A stretch of 64,000 nucleotides of DNA, from contig CAITNS010000081.1 of the NCBI GenBank assembly GCA_903893815.1, positions 1 through 64,000 on the forward strand. The letters are read 5' to 3'. Shown in pieces: positions 45,234-55,113 of this stretch (positions are counted from its first letter, which is position 1; each line of letters begins with the position of its first letter). A program made the translations under genes and the position numbers. This DNA is from an uncultured Bacteroidota bacterium. Its GTDB lineage: Bacteria > Bacteroidota > Bacteroidia > B-17B0 > Aurantibacillaceae. Under the pieces are notes generated by a model. The model saw nothing but the letters and a program-made list of their open reading frames with translations, was not told the origin of the DNA and made no database searches.

Positions 45234-46361
45234 ATGATTTACCTCGATTATAACGCCACAACCCCAGTAGATGAAAGAGTATTAGCAGAAATGCTTCCGT
45301 TTTTTACTGAGCATTTTGGGAATGCAAATAGTAATACACATCCTTTTGGCTGGTATGCGCAAGGTGCTGTTGAAAAAGCACGACAACAAGTAGCCAATTT
45401 TATTGGCGCAGAAAGTTCTGAAATCATCTTTACTTCAGGAGCTACCGAAGCTATAAATATGGCTTTTAAAGGGGTTTTTGAAGCATACCAATCAAAAGGC
45501 AATCATATCATTACATGTAAAACCGAACATAAAGCGGTTTTAGATACTTGCGCTTATTTAGAAGAAAAAGGGGCAATTGTCACTTATCTTAACGTCGACA
45601 GAGAAGGTCGAATTGATTTGGATGAACTGAAAGAAAGCTTTACTGATAAAACCATTTTAGTAGCAATTATGGCTGCTAATAATGAAACTGGTGTATTACA
45701 GGACTTAGAAAAAATTGCAGAAATTACTCACCAACATAACACTATTTTTTTTAGTGATACAACTCAACTAGCTGGCAAACTCCCTATTGATGTGAATGAA
45801 ATGGGATTGGATTTATGCTGTATTTCGGCTCATAAACTATACGGTCCAAAAGGAGTTGGCGCATTATATGTTCGTCGTAAAAATCCTAGAGTGAGTTTAA
45901 TTCCTTTATTTCATGGTGGCGGACACGAGAACAACAAACGTAGCGGCACTTTAAATGTTACTGGAATTGTTGGTTTAGGCAAGGCCTCTGAAATTGCTAA
46001 AAACGATTTTTGGGATAATAATATGAATATCTCAAAAGTGAGAGGTTATTTAGAACATCAATTACTTGAAATACCTAACTTAACAATCAATGGATCAACC
46101 AAATACAGACTTTACAATACTTCAAATCTTTACTTTCCAAAATTAAAAGACGGAAGTAGTGTATTTTCACACATTAAAAATCAGTATGCTGTTTCTTTAG
46201 GTTCTGCATGCAATTCTGCAAATGCCGAGTCTTCTCATGTTTTAATGGCAATGGGTTTAAATAAAGAAGAATCGAATAATTGTGTTCGATTTTCTTTTGG
46301 TAAAAAAAGCCAAAAACAAGAAGTTGAAAAATTAGCAGAATTAATCTTGTCGCTTTATTAA
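45234..46361 (+). CDS. Cysteine desulfurase (NifS/IscS-like)
   Basis: 375 residues, class V aminotransferase fold. It begins MIYLDYNATTPVDERVLAEM, the family start. The PLP lysine is in CCISAHKLYGPKGVGALYVR (about 200-219) and the persulfide cysteine in AVSLGSACNSANAESSHVLM (about 319-338). Such enzymes take sulfur from cysteine for Fe-S clusters or tRNA thiolation. The start codon follows the thiolase stop directly, so translation is coupled, although no metabolic link is obvious. Confidence 0.94.
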   Translation: MIYLDYNATTPVDERVLAEMLPFFTEHFGNANSNTHPFGWYAQGAVEKARQQVANFIGAESSEIIFTSGATEAINMAFKGVFEAYQSKGNHIITCKTEHKAVLDTCAYLEEKGAIVTYLNVDREGRIDLDELKESFTDKTILVAIMAANNETGVLQDLEKIAEITHQHNTIFFSDTTQLAGKLPIDVNEMGLDLCCISAHKLYGPKGVGALYVRRKNPRVSLIPLFHGGGHENNKRSGTLNVTGIVGLGKASEIAKNDFWDNNMNISKVRGYLEHQLLEIPNLTINGSTKYRLYNTSNLYFPKLKDGSSVFSHIKNQYAVSLGSACNSANAESSHVLMAMGLNKEESNNCVRFSFGKKSQKQEVEKLAELILSLY

Positions 46362-46446
46362 TAGCTTTCCTCTCAGAAATTAGTCTTTACATCCCCTAAA
46401 ACGAATTACAAACTATAAAATGTTCATTATTAACATTTTAACAATC

Positions 46447-46477
46447 TTGATTTTTGACTTTTTATAGCTTATCTTTG
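46447..46477 (+). promoter_or_regulatory. Promoter of the fatty-acid desaturase
   Basis: TTG at 46447-46449 and TATCTTTG at 46470-46477, spaced 20 bases, match the -33/-7 consensus; the leader to the ATG at 46503 is about 20 bases. Confidence 0.65.
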
Positions 46478-46502
46478 ACACTCTAACACAAAAACAACAA
46501 CA

Positions 46503-47603
46503 ATGAGTACCCAAACAATTAGATTCAACAACGCAAACCGTTCCTTTTATAACACCGCAAAAAAAAGAGTAGACGATTACTTCAAAGAAAACAATCTTTC
46601 ACGTTACGGAAATGCTCAAATGGTAATAAAATCCATTTTTATGTTTGCTCTGTATTTTACCCCTTTCATTTTACTGATATTTAATGTATTCGATAATTTA
46701 TGGTTACAATCCTTATTATGTGTACTGATGGGATTTGGTATGAGCGGAATTGGTTTATCTATTATGCATGATGCCAACCACGGTTCTTATGCAAGAAATG
46801 CAAAACTAAACGCTTTAATGTGCCGCAGTATGAATTTTATTGGAGGTAGTTCTTTAAACTGGCAATTGCAGCACAACAATCTTCATCATACATATACTAA
46901 TATTGAAGGCCATGATGAAGATATTGCGCCTCCAGGATTTTTAAGATTTTCGCCTCATGCTGACTATAAAAAAATTCATAAATTCCAGTATTTATACGCT
47001 TGGTTTTTTTACGGCCTGATGACAATTATGTGGGCTACTACAAAAGATTTTCAGCAATTAGCTCGATATAATAAAATGGGCTTACTAGCTATTAAAAAGA
47101 CGACTTTTAAAAAGGAATTATACTTATTGATTTTAAATAAAATGTTTTATTTAGGATACAGTTTAGGATTACCTTTATTAATTATGGAAAGTCCGTGGTA
47201 TCAAATTTTAACAGGTTGGGCCATAATGCATTTTACATGCGGAATGATATTAGCCTTAATATTTCAACCAGCGCATGTGATTGACTTAACTGAATTTCCA
47301 TTACCAGATAATACAGGAAATATGGAAGATGATTGGGCAGCACATCAATTAAAAACTACCACCAACTTCGCTCAAAAAAGTTGGTTTTTCTCCTGGTTTG
47401 TAGGTGGCCTAAATTTTCAGGTAGAACATCATTTATTCCCAAATATTTGTCATGTTCACTACAAAAAATTAGCTCCAATTATTGAACAAACTGCAAAAGA
47501 ATTTAATTTACCTTATCATACTAAAAAAACTTTTGTTGGCGCTGTTGCAGCTCATGCAAAACTATTGTACCTATTAGGGCAGCCAAGTCCAAAGTTGGCA
47601 TAA
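46503..47603 (+). CDS. Membrane fatty-acid desaturase, front-end/acyl-lipid type
   Basis: 366 residues with about four hydrophobic helices. The three di-iron histidine boxes are IMHDANHGSYA (HxxxH about 90-94), QHNNLHHTYTN (HxxHH type, about 123-128) and NFQVEHHLFPN (QxxHH about 305-309), the form of delta-5/6 and linoleoyl-CoA desaturases. It inserts a double bond into acyl chains and so tunes membrane fluidity, taking electrons from a separate donor since no cytochrome b5 domain is fused. It is a single-gene unit between a TAnnTTTG promoter and an intrinsic terminator. Confidence 0.94.
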   Translation: MSTQTIRFNNANRSFYNTAKKRVDDYFKENNLSRYGNAQMVIKSIFMFALYFTPFILLIFNVFDNLWLQSLLCVLMGFGMSGIGLSIMHDANHGSYARNAKLNALMCRSMNFIGGSSLNWQLQHNNLHHTYTNIEGHDEDIAPPGFLRFSPHADYKKIHKFQYLYAWFFYGLMTIMWATTKDFQQLARYNKMGLLAIKKTTFKKELYLLILNKMFYLGYSLGLPLLIMESPWYQILTGWAIMHFTCGMILALIFQPAHVIDLTEFPLPDNTGNMEDDWAAHQLKTTTNFAQKSWFFSWFVGGLNFQVEHHLFPNICHVHYKKLAPIIEQTAKEFNLPYHTKKTFVGAVAAHAKLLYLLGQPSPKLA

Positions 47604-47626
47604 TTACTTAACAAATCATTGTTTAA

Positions 47627-47660
47627 AATGCAGACTCATACAGTCTGCATTTTTTGTTTA
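47627..47660 (+). terminator. Intrinsic terminator of the desaturase gene
   Basis: A perfect 12-bp stem AAAATGCAGACT (47627-47638) with a CATAC loop and its complement (47644-47655), followed by TTTG. Confidence 0.85.
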
Positions 47661-47697
47661 AAAACACTTACTTCGTATAAATAAAAACAGTTCAATT

Positions 47698-49065
47698 ATG
47701 CGCGTTCATTTAATTGCAATAGGCGGAAGTGCCATGCACAATATGGCTTTAGCTTTACACGAAAAAGGCTTTAATGTTACCGGTAGTGATGATGAAATTA
47801 ATGAACCCTCAAAAACTCGTTTAAAAAATGTGGGTATTTTACCTGAAGAAATTGGTTGGTTTCCTGAAAAATTAACGAGCGATATTGACGCTGTAATTTT
47901 AGGAATGCATGCTCGTGAAGATAATCCTGAATTAATTAAAGCTAAAGAATTGGGATTAAAAGTATATTCTTATCCCGAATATATTTATGAAGCTACAAAA
48001 GATAAAACACGTGTAGTAATCGGCGGTAGTCATGGAAAAACGACAATTACCGCCATGATTTTACATGTTTTGAATTTTCATAAAATTGACACAGATTATT
48101 TAGTGGGTGCACAGTTGGAAGGTTTTAATACCATGGTAAAATTAACTAAAGAAGCACCGATTGCTATTATTGAAGGCGATGAATATTTAGCATCACCTAT
48201 TGACCGCCGACCGAAATTTCATTTATATAAACCAAATGTAGCTATACTAAGTGGCATTGCCTGGGACCACATAAATGTCTTTCCAACCTTTGAAAATTAT
48301 GTAAATCAGTTTGAAATATTTGTTAATTTAATTGAACCTAATGGAAGTTTAATTTATTGTAATGAAGATTCAGAATTACAAAAAGTAGCAGCTAATTCTG
48401 GTTTATCAAACAACATCACTAAAACCCCCTATTCTATTCCAACACATCGTATAGAAAATGGAACTACCATTCTAGAGGACAAAAAACGAGAAATTCCCTT
48501 GCAAATATTCGGAAACCATAATTTAATGAACTTAAATGGAGCTCATTTAGTATGTAACAAATTAGGCTTAACTGATACTCAATTTTACGAAGCTATTCAA
48601 TCTTTTAAAGGTGCTGCCAAACGTTTAGAACTAGTTTCTAAAACGGATAGCTTTGCTTTTTATAAAGATTTTGCTCATTCTCCATCTAAATTAAAAGCTA
48701 CTACACAAGCTACCAAGCAACAGTTTACTAATCGTAAAATCTTAGCGTGTATGGAACTACATACATTCAGTAGTCTTAATGAAACTTTTTTAGCAGAATA
48801 TGACGGAGCTATGAATGATGCTGATGAAGCTATTGTTTACTTTAATCCTCATACTATTGCCCATAAAAAACTAAAGCCAATTACCGAAGAACAAGTGCTA
48901 AATTACTTTAATCGCAAAGATTTAAAAGTATTTACAGATAGTAACATTTTAGTAACTTATCTTAAAACTAAATCATTAAAAAACCACGTACTTTTGATGA
49001 TGAGTTCAGGTAACTTTGATGGCATTGATTTTAAACAATTATCAACTGAATTAAACCTGAATTAA
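47698..49065 (+). CDS. mpl: UDP-N-acetylmuramate:L-Ala-gamma-D-Glu-meso-DAP ligase (Mpl)-type Mur ligase
   Basis: 455 residues with all three Mur ligase domains. The start MRVHLIAIGGSAMHNMALAL is the nucleotide-sugar domain; the ATP loop is VIGGSHGKTTITAMILHVLN (about 106-125); the third domain includes AFYKDFAHSPSKLKATTQAT (about 319-338). Mpl attaches recycled tripeptide to UDP-MurNAc. The GSAMHNMA variant of the first loop is typical of Mpl rather than MurC. It is followed after 4 bases by a glycosyltransferase, likely one operon. Confidence 0.9.
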   Translation: MRVHLIAIGGSAMHNMALALHEKGFNVTGSDDEINEPSKTRLKNVGILPEEIGWFPEKLTSDIDAVILGMHAREDNPELIKAKELGLKVYSYPEYIYEATKDKTRVVIGGSHGKTTITAMILHVLNFHKIDTDYLVGAQLEGFNTMVKLTKEAPIAIIEGDEYLASPIDRRPKFHLYKPNVAILSGIAWDHINVFPTFENYVNQFEIFVNLIEPNGSLIYCNEDSELQKVAANSGLSNNITKTPYSIPTHRIENGTTILEDKKREIPLQIFGNHNLMNLNGAHLVCNKLGLTDTQFYEAIQSFKGAAKRLELVSKTDSFAFYKDFAHSPSKLKATTQATKQQFTNRKILACMELHTFSSLNETFLAEYDGAMNDADEAIVYFNPHTIAHKKLKPITEEQVLNYFNRKDLKVFTDSNILVTYLKTKSLKNHVLLMMSSGNFDGIDFKQLSTELNLN

Positions 49066-49069
49066 TATT

Positions 49070-50251
49070 TTGATTAAAGTCCTTCGTATCATTAACCGTT
49101 TTAACATTGGCGGCATTACATATAATGTTAGTTATCTTTCTAAGTATTTAGAAGACGATTTTGAAACGCTTTTGGTAGGTGGGCCAGAGGAAGAAGGTGA
49201 AGACAGTTCTTTATATATACCTGAAGGTTTAGGATTAAAGCCAAGAGTTTTACACGAATTTCAAAGAGAAATTAATTTAAAAAGCGATTACAAAGCTTAT
49301 AAAGAAATTAAAAAAATAATACGAGAATTTAAGCCTGACATAGTTCATACTCATGCTTCAAAAGCTGGAGCCATTGGACGATTAGCTGCAATAGATTGTA
49401 ATGTTCCTATTATAGTACATACTTATCATGGACATGTATTTCATTCTTATTTTGGTAAACTAAAAACCGCTTTTTACAAAACCATCGAAAGATATTTAGC
49501 GAAACATTCAACCGCTATTGTTGCCATCAGTAATAAGCAAAAGCAAGAATTGTCGAAAACCTTTGAAATTGCGCCTGAAAATAAAATCCACGTAGTTCCA
49601 TTAGGTTTTGATTTAACTAAGTTTACTTTAAATAAAGAATCAAATCGAAAAGAGTTTAGAGAGAAATATAACTTAAAGGGTGACCAACTTGCTATAGGTA
49701 TCATCGGAAGATTAGCGCCTATTAAAAACCATAGTTTGTTTATAGAATCTATTGCTCACCTAAAGCATAAAGGAATCAAGAATTTTAAAGCCTTTATTAT
49801 TGGCGATGGAGATACGCGAGATGCGATTACAGAGGCCTGCAAGCAGTTTAATGTATCTTGGTCAAAAAATCCGAGCGATAGTGTAGACCTTATTTTCACC
49901 TCATGGATTACTAATGTTGAATGGGCATTGCATGGTTTGGATATAGTGACATTGACTTCTTTGAACGAAGGAACTCCCGTTAGTATTATTGAGGCGCAAG
50001 CAGCAGGGAAATACGTGGTTTCAACCAATGTGGGCGGAATTGAAGACGTTTTACATCCGGAATGCGGTTTATTATCTGAATTAAACGATAAAACTTCCTT
50101 TTTCGATAATTTATATAAAGCTTGTACCCAAAAAGAGCAATTGCAAAAATCAGCTGAAAAGGGCGAAATATGGGCGCTTTCTAAATTTAGTTATATACGA
50201 TTAGTCGATGATATGAGACATTTATACGCTCAATTATTAAAAAGCGCATGA
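49070..50251 (+). CDS. Glycosyltransferase family 4-like
   Basis: 393 residues, GT-B fold. It starts with TTG at 49070 (MIKVLRIINRFNIGGITYNV), with the typical GG acceptor loop, and ends with the nucleotide-sugar-binding region LTSLNEGTPVSIIEAQAAGK (about 301-320; the E-x7-E motif) then VVSTNVGGIEDVL. It probably adds a sugar to a lipid carrier or to the exopolysaccharide built by the operon that begins 50 bases downstream. Donor and acceptor are unknown. Confidence 0.9.
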   Translation: MIKVLRIINRFNIGGITYNVSYLSKYLEDDFETLLVGGPEEEGEDSSLYIPEGLGLKPRVLHEFQREINLKSDYKAYKEIKKIIREFKPDIVHTHASKAGAIGRLAAIDCNVPIIVHTYHGHVFHSYFGKLKTAFYKTIERYLAKHSTAIVAISNKQKQELSKTFEIAPENKIHVVPLGFDLTKFTLNKESNRKEFREKYNLKGDQLAIGIIGRLAPIKNHSLFIESIAHLKHKGIKNFKAFIIGDGDTRDAITEACKQFNVSWSKNPSDSVDLIFTSWITNVEWALHGLDIVTLTSLNEGTPVSIIEAQAAGKYVVSTNVGGIEDVLHPECGLLSELNDKTSFFDNLYKACTQKEQLQKSAEKGEIWALSKFSYIRLVDDMRHLYAQLLKSA

Positions 50252-50253
50252 TT

Positions 50254-50283
50254 TTTGATATTAAGGGATAAATTTTAACTTTG
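50254..50283 (+). promoter_or_regulatory. Promoter of the exopolysaccharide operon
   Basis: TTTG at 50254-50257 and TAACTTTG at 50276-50283 with 18 bases between fit the -33/-7 consensus. The leader to the Wza-like ATG at 50301 is about 17 bases. Confidence 0.65.
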
Positions 50284-50300
50284 TGATATAATATATAACT

Positions 50301-51059
50301 ATGCGTTTTTTTAAATATTTCCTATTATTATCTTTAGCATTCTGGTTTACTTCTTGTAAGATCTTTCGTTCAAATTTAATGCTTAAAACGCCTAAAGATT
50401 ACACCTACGATAAAATAGCAGACTCGTTATCAAAGCAAGATTATAAAATTGATGCAAATGACCTTGTAAATATTAGAATTTTTGCGAATGACGGATTTAA
50501 AATTGTCGATTTAGCTACTTCCAATCAAATGACTCGTTTTATTGAATTAGACTACGTAGTTAATATGGATGGTACAGCTAAACTTCCTCTTGTGGGAAGA
50601 GTAAAATTAGCTGGATTAAGTGTAAGAGAAGCTACTGAGTTCCTCGAACAAATTTATGCTGATTACTATGTGAAACCCTTTGTTTTTATGACAGTAACCA
50701 ATAAACGTGTTATTGTATTCCCTGGAAATGGTGGAACTGCAAGAGTTTTAAATCTTACTAATAATAACACCACAGTTATTGAAGCATTAGCATTAACTGG
50801 AGGTATTTCTGAGGATGGAAAAGCCTATAAAGTTAAATTAATAAGAAATCAAGAAAACCAAAAACCAAAAGTGTATTTAATGGATTTGTCTAAAATAGAA
50901 GGTATAGCTGTAGGTAATACAGTTGTGTTGGCTCACGATATTATTTATGTTGAGCCTCGCTACCGATTTGCAAGGACATTAGTAGCAGAAATAACGCCGA
51001 TTGTGTCTTTAATTAGTACGACATTTTTATTGTATACTCTAATTGGAAGAGCTAGATGA
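50301..51059 (+). CDS. Polysaccharide export outer-membrane lipoprotein (Wza-like)
   Basis: 252 residues. A lipoprotein-type signal (lipobox near FTSC, Cys about 19) precedes the poly-export domain (about 50-130: YKIDANDLVNIRIFANDGFK, YVVNMDGTAKLPLVGRVKLA) and one soluble-ligand-binding beta-grasp domain (about 135-215: VIVFPGNGGTARVLNLTNNN, ALALTGGISEDGKAYKVKLI). A hydrophobic C-terminal segment (about 225-245) is probably the outer-membrane helix. It forms the exit channel with the Wzc-like protein, whose start overlaps its stop by 4 bases (ATGA). Confidence 0.92.
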   Translation: MRFFKYFLLLSLAFWFTSCKIFRSNLMLKTPKDYTYDKIADSLSKQDYKIDANDLVNIRIFANDGFKIVDLATSNQMTRFIELDYVVNMDGTAKLPLVGRVKLAGLSVREATEFLEQIYADYYVKPFVFMTVTNKRVIVFPGNGGTARVLNLTNNNTTVIEALALTGGISEDGKAYKVKLIRNQENQKPKVYLMDLSKIEGIAVGNTVVLAHDIIYVEPRYRFARTLVAEITPIVSLISTTFLLYTLIGRAR

Positions 51060-53491
51060 TACAACCACAGGGAAATAATTCTATAGATAAATATAGAGAT
51101 AGGGTTTCAAAATTTAGCAGCGAACTAGATTTAGCGCTTGTATTTTATATCGTAAAAAAAAGTCTGTGGTTTGTAGCTGCATTTTTTGCTGTTACACTTG
51201 GGATTGCAGCCATCTATTTAAGATATAGTCAGCCCGAATATGAATCCTCTACATTAATTCAAATTAATGATAATAATCAAGCATCTAAGGTTCTTCAGAT
51301 GACAAAATATGATGAAGGTGACAATAAGATTGCGACTGCCATGGAGCAAATTCACTCCAAGATTTTCCTAAAACGAGTAGTTGAAAAATCTGATTTTCAA
51401 ATAAGTTACTTTAATGAAGGAACATTTAAAAACAATGAACTTTACTCTTCCTCTCCTTATTTAGTGAAATTTAATGTAAAACATATTTGTATTTATGGCT
51501 CTAAAATTTATATAAATTTTAATACTATAAATTCCGGTACATTGACCTTCAATGCTGAAGGAAAAAAATTTTCATTGCCTTTTACAACTTCAAATGTATT
51601 AAGTACACCGTACTTTGAATTAAGTATTTCACCTAATTCGGAGCTAGACAATACTATCATAAAAAGTCAACTCACAGAAAATAATAAATCTTATTTTATA
51701 ATAAATAATATTGATAATGTTACTGCTGCTTTACAATCAAAAATTGATATTAAGCTAATTAATGAAGCAGCGAGAACCATTCAGATAAAAGTAAAAGATA
51801 TAAACTCAGATAAATCAAGAGATTTAGTAAATTTAATATCTAATGAATACTTAAAATTTGATGTAGAACGTAAAAGTGAAAGTTCAAAAAGTATAATTTC
51901 GTTTATTGATGAGCAATTAGATCTCGTTTACAATGATCTAAAATCATCAGAAAACAATCTACAAGAATTTAGGAAAAACAACAACTATACCGTTAAAGAA
52001 AGCACTGTAGATCCTAATTTAATCCGCTTAACAAAAATAGAGGACGATATGTTAAAGGTTGAATTAGATGAGAAAATTCTTGCCGAACTTCAACAAAATA
52101 TTTCTAAAAACAAAAGCATCGACACTTATCAATTAATTTCATTGATTTCGGGTACAGAATACGAAAGTGCTATAAAAGAGTATACTCAAAGTATTCAAAA
52201 ACTATTACTAGAAAAAGAAGACCTTTTGTATATGGTTACACCTAATAGTGAAAACATTAAACAAATAAATTTCAATATAGAAACTCAAAAAAAACTATTA
52301 ATTGAAACTATTAATGCACTTCGATTAAGATATAAATCACAATATAGTAGCCTAACTCAAAAATATTCTGAGTATCAAAACAAAAGTGTTAATAATCCTG
52401 ATGAAGACTTAGAGCATTCAAGATTAATGCGTTTGTTTAGCATAAGCGAAAAATATTATACCATGTTATTAGAAAAGAAAACTGAGTTTTCAATTAATAA
52501 AGCAGGTTTTGTATCAGAAAATGTGATTTTAGAAGAAGCAGTTAATTCAGGAACTTGGGTATCACCCAATAAAAAAATGACCATTATTATAGCGTTGTTA
52601 GTAGCTCTAATTATTTCACTGCTTCTAGTATTTGCTCGTTACTTTTTACATGATAAAATTACATCTGTGAATGACGTCGTAAATAATATTGATGCTTCTG
52701 TTTCTGTATTAGGTATAGTTCCAAATTATGAAAGTGATGTTCCTATTTCTCAATTAGTAGTTGATAAAAACCCTAAATCTCAAATTGCAGAAGCGTTTAG
52801 AAGTATCCGTTCAAATCTAAATTTCATAAATAATTCTGATGGTTCAAAAATAATCGCCGTAACGTCCTCCATCTCGGGAGAAGGTAAAACATTTGTATGT
52901 TTAAATATTGCTGGTATTTTAGCTTATACAGGCAAAAAAGTAATTCTATTGGACTTAGACATGAGAAAACCAAAAATCCATAAAGGATTTGGTGTTTCTA
53001 ATGATGTAGGTATGAGTACAATTTTAACAGACATGACTCCTGTAAAAGATTGTATTAATAAAAGTCATTTCCCGAATTTGGATTATATAACCGCAGGTCC
53101 AATTCCTCCAAATCCATCCGAATTAATTATCAGTAATCGTTTAAATACTTTAATTGAAGAATTAAAGCTAAGTTATGATTATATTGTATTTGATAATCCG
53201 CCGATTGGCTTAGTTACAGATGGAATTACCACGATACAAAAAGCCGATTTCCCTATTTATGTATTTAGAGCGGATTATTCGAAAAAAGGATTTGTTCAAA
53301 TATTAGATAAATTAATTAATGAAGGTAACATAAAAAATTTATCAATGATTTTAAATGGTGTTGATACAACGCGTTCAAATTATGGTTATAAATATGGCTA
53401 CGGTTACGGCTATGGGTATGGCTATGGAAATGGTTATTATTCGGATGATAAAGTAGAGAAAAAGACTGGTATATCTAAATTATGGAAGTAA
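51056..53491 (+). CDS. Wzc-like polysaccharide co-polymerase and tyrosine autokinase
   Basis: 811 residues. Transmembrane helix 1 (about 36-57) and helix 2 (about 507-530) enclose a large periplasmic loop with coiled coils (about 275-330 and 395-470). The cytoplasmic BY-kinase has Walker A SSISGEGKTF (about 604-613), Walker A' VILLDLDMRKPK (about 630-641) and Walker B YDYIVFDNPPIGLVTDGITT. The C-terminus has a run of Gly-Tyr repeats (53380-53440, about residues 776-797), the tyrosine cluster that is autophosphorylated to control chain length. It overlaps rfbC by 10 bases. Confidence 0.94.
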   Translation: MIQPQGNNSIDKYRDRVSKFSSELDLALVFYIVKKSLWFVAAFFAVTLGIAAIYLRYSQPEYESSTLIQINDNNQASKVLQMTKYDEGDNKIATAMEQIHSKIFLKRVVEKSDFQISYFNEGTFKNNELYSSSPYLVKFNVKHICIYGSKIYINFNTINSGTLTFNAEGKKFSLPFTTSNVLSTPYFELSISPNSELDNTIIKSQLTENNKSYFIINNIDNVTAALQSKIDIKLINEAARTIQIKVKDINSDKSRDLVNLISNEYLKFDVERKSESSKSIISFIDEQLDLVYNDLKSSENNLQEFRKNNNYTVKESTVDPNLIRLTKIEDDMLKVELDEKILAELQQNISKNKSIDTYQLISLISGTEYESAIKEYTQSIQKLLLEKEDLLYMVTPNSENIKQINFNIETQKKLLIETINALRLRYKSQYSSLTQKYSEYQNKSVNNPDEDLEHSRLMRLFSISEKYYTMLLEKKTEFSINKAGFVSENVILEEAVNSGTWVSPNKKMTIIIALLVALIISLLLVFARYFLHDKITSVNDVVNNIDASVSVLGIVPNYESDVPISQLVVDKNPKSQIAEAFRSIRSNLNFINNSDGSKIIAVTSSISGEGKTFVCLNIAGILAYTGKKVILLDLDMRKPKIHKGFGVSNDVGMSTILTDMTPVKDCINKSHFPNLDYITAGPIPPNPSELIISNRLNTLIEELKLSYDYIVFDNPPIGLVTDGITTIQKADFPIYVFRADYSKKGFVQILDKLINEGNIKNLSMILNGVDTTRSNYGYKYGYGYGYGYGYGNGYYSDDKVEKKTGISKLWK

Positions 53492-54024
53492 TTGAAACAA
53501 AAATAAAGGATTTATTAATTATAAACCCAAAAGTATTTGCAGATTCAAGAGGTTACTTTTTTGAAAGTTATAACGCAGATGTTTTTAAACAAAATAACAT
53601 TACGGTAAATTTTGTTCAAGACAATCAATCACTTTCCAGCACTGGTGTGTTGAGAGGATTGCATTTTCAAGCACCCCCGTTTGATCAAGGGAAATTAGTG
53701 CGTGTAATAACAGGTGCTGTTTTAGATATTGCTGTTGATATTAGAAAAGACTCACCGTCATACGGAGAACATATTGCGATAGAGTTAACTGAAGAGAATA
53801 AAACCATGTTTTATATTCCACCAGGATTTGCACATGGCTTTTTAACGTTGAGAGACAATACAATTTTTTCCTACAAATGTACCAATGTATACAACAAACT
53901 ATCAGAAGGTTGTGTATTATGGAATGATACTGACTTAAATATAAATTGGAATGTTGTTAATCCTATTTTATCCGAAAAAGATTTATTTGGAACTCCTTTC
54001 AAAGAATTTAACAGCCCTTTCTAA
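53482..54024 (+). CDS. rfbC: dTDP-4-dehydrorhamnose 3,5-epimerase
   Basis: 180 residues, cupin fold. Family motifs are VFADSRGYFFESYNADVFKQ (about 13-32), STGVLRGLHFQAPPFDQGKL (about 53-72; catalytic His about 62), VDIRKDSPSYGEH (about 88-100) and IPPGFAHGFLTL (about 113-124). It epimerises C3 and C5 of dTDP-4-keto-6-deoxyglucose for dTDP-L-rhamnose. The companion genes rfbA, B and D are not in this window. It sits inside the exopolysaccharide operon, with no spacer before the WecA-like gene. Confidence 0.95.
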   Translation: MEVIETKIKDLLIINPKVFADSRGYFFESYNADVFKQNNITVNFVQDNQSLSSTGVLRGLHFQAPPFDQGKLVRVITGAVLDIAVDIRKDSPSYGEHIAIELTEENKTMFYIPPGFAHGFLTLRDNTIFSYKCTNVYNKLSEGCVLWNDTDLNINWNVVNPILSEKDLFGTPFKEFNSPF

Positions 54025-55113
54025 ATGCCATTTTCCCAAAATAATATTCTGTTATTTACTGTACTGACTATCGGTATTACATTTATATTGTCCGCCGTTT
54101 TTAATTCTATCTTACTTAAATTTTCTCAAACATTAGGTGTTAGAAACCAGCAAGCAAATCAAAAACAAATTCGTTGGAGTTCATCAGATAGACCATCCAT
54201 AGGAGGAATTTCATTTTTTGTAATATTCTTAATTACTTTTATTATTCTGAATTTTATTGATCACTTGCTCCCACTCAATTATAGTAGTTTAAAGATTATA
54301 GGAATATTCGTGATTTGCACTCTTTCATTTTTAATGGGGTTGGCAGATGATGCCTATAATACTCAACCTCTTTTAAAGTTCATAGCTCAATTAATATGTG
54401 GTTTAATCCTCTATTTCACAGGCACAAAAATCAACATCTTTACGGTTGAAGCATTTAATTTCGGATTAACTGTATTTTGGGTTGTTGGATTTATGAATTC
54501 GATTAATATGTTAGACAATATGGATGCAATTACAACTATTGTATCTATTGTTATTTTACTATTTGTAATATTCTTAAACATTAATTTAAATCTAATTTTA
54601 AGTCCTGTCCCCATCCTAAGTTTAGGTTTATTAGGTGCTTTATTAGGCTTTTTAGTATACAATTGGCACCCCGCCAAAATGTTTATGGGTGATACCGGTA
54701 GCCAATTTTTAGGTGCATTTCTATCTGTCGTTGGAATTGATTATTGTTGGAACTCATTTACGCTTGTTAACAATTCTTGGTTTTCAGTAAATCCTGTCTT
54801 ACAAGGGTTTTTATCCATTGCCTTGGTGTTCATATTGCCTATTACAGATACTATTACCGTTAGTATTAATCGCATCAAAAAAGGACAATCTCCCTTTGTA
54901 GGTGGTAAAGACCATACAACGCATCATTTATTTTTTAAAGGACTTACTGAAAAAAGAATAGCCATCTTATTTTGCGGAATAGGAATGACAGGTTTATCCC
55001 TAGCCCTTAATCAAATTTTAAATTATCAAACCACTTGGTTGATAGTTTCCATTATTTTTTGTGCTATCACTTTCGTATCTTTATATCTAAATACGATTAT
55101 AAAAGGAAAGTGA
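54025..55113 (+). CDS. WecA/MraY-family undecaprenyl-phosphate sugar-1-phosphate transferase
   Basis: 362 residues with about 11 hydrophobic helices. The catalytic loops are GLADDAYNTQPLLKFIAQLI (about 111-130), FMNSINMLDNMDAITTIVSI (about 155-174; NxxDNMD form) and MFMGDTGSQFLGAFL (about 219-233), with the His-rich loop GGKDHTTHHLFFKGL (about 293-307). It transfers a HexNAc-1-phosphate to the lipid carrier to start glycan synthesis. MraY itself is elsewhere; this is the WecA/TagO branch. Its stop overlaps the next start (GTGA). Confidence 0.92.
   Translation: MPFSQNNILLFTVLTIGITFILSAVFNSILLKFSQTLGVRNQQANQKQIRWSSSDRPSIGGISFFVIFLITFIILNFIDHLLPLNYSSLKIIGIFVICTLSFLMGLADDAYNTQPLLKFIAQLICGLILYFTGTKINIFTVEAFNFGLTVFWVVGFMNSINMLDNMDAITTIVSIVILLFVIFLNINLNLILSPVPILSLGLLGALLGFLVYNWHPAKMFMGDTGSQFLGAFLSVVGIDYCWNSFTLVNNSWFSVNPVLQGFLSIALVFILPITDTITVSINRIKKGQSPFVGGKDHTTHHLFFKGLTEKRIAILFCGIGMTGLSLALNQILNYQTTWLIVSIIFCAITFVSLYLNTIIKGK

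Noticed and set aside
55035-55109. An upstream ATG for the lytic transglycosylase
   Set aside because: It lies inside the C-terminal coding part of the WecA-like gene and would add a non-homologous segment; GTG at 55110 has a ribosome-binding-like AAAGGAA and overlaps the stop as GTGA.
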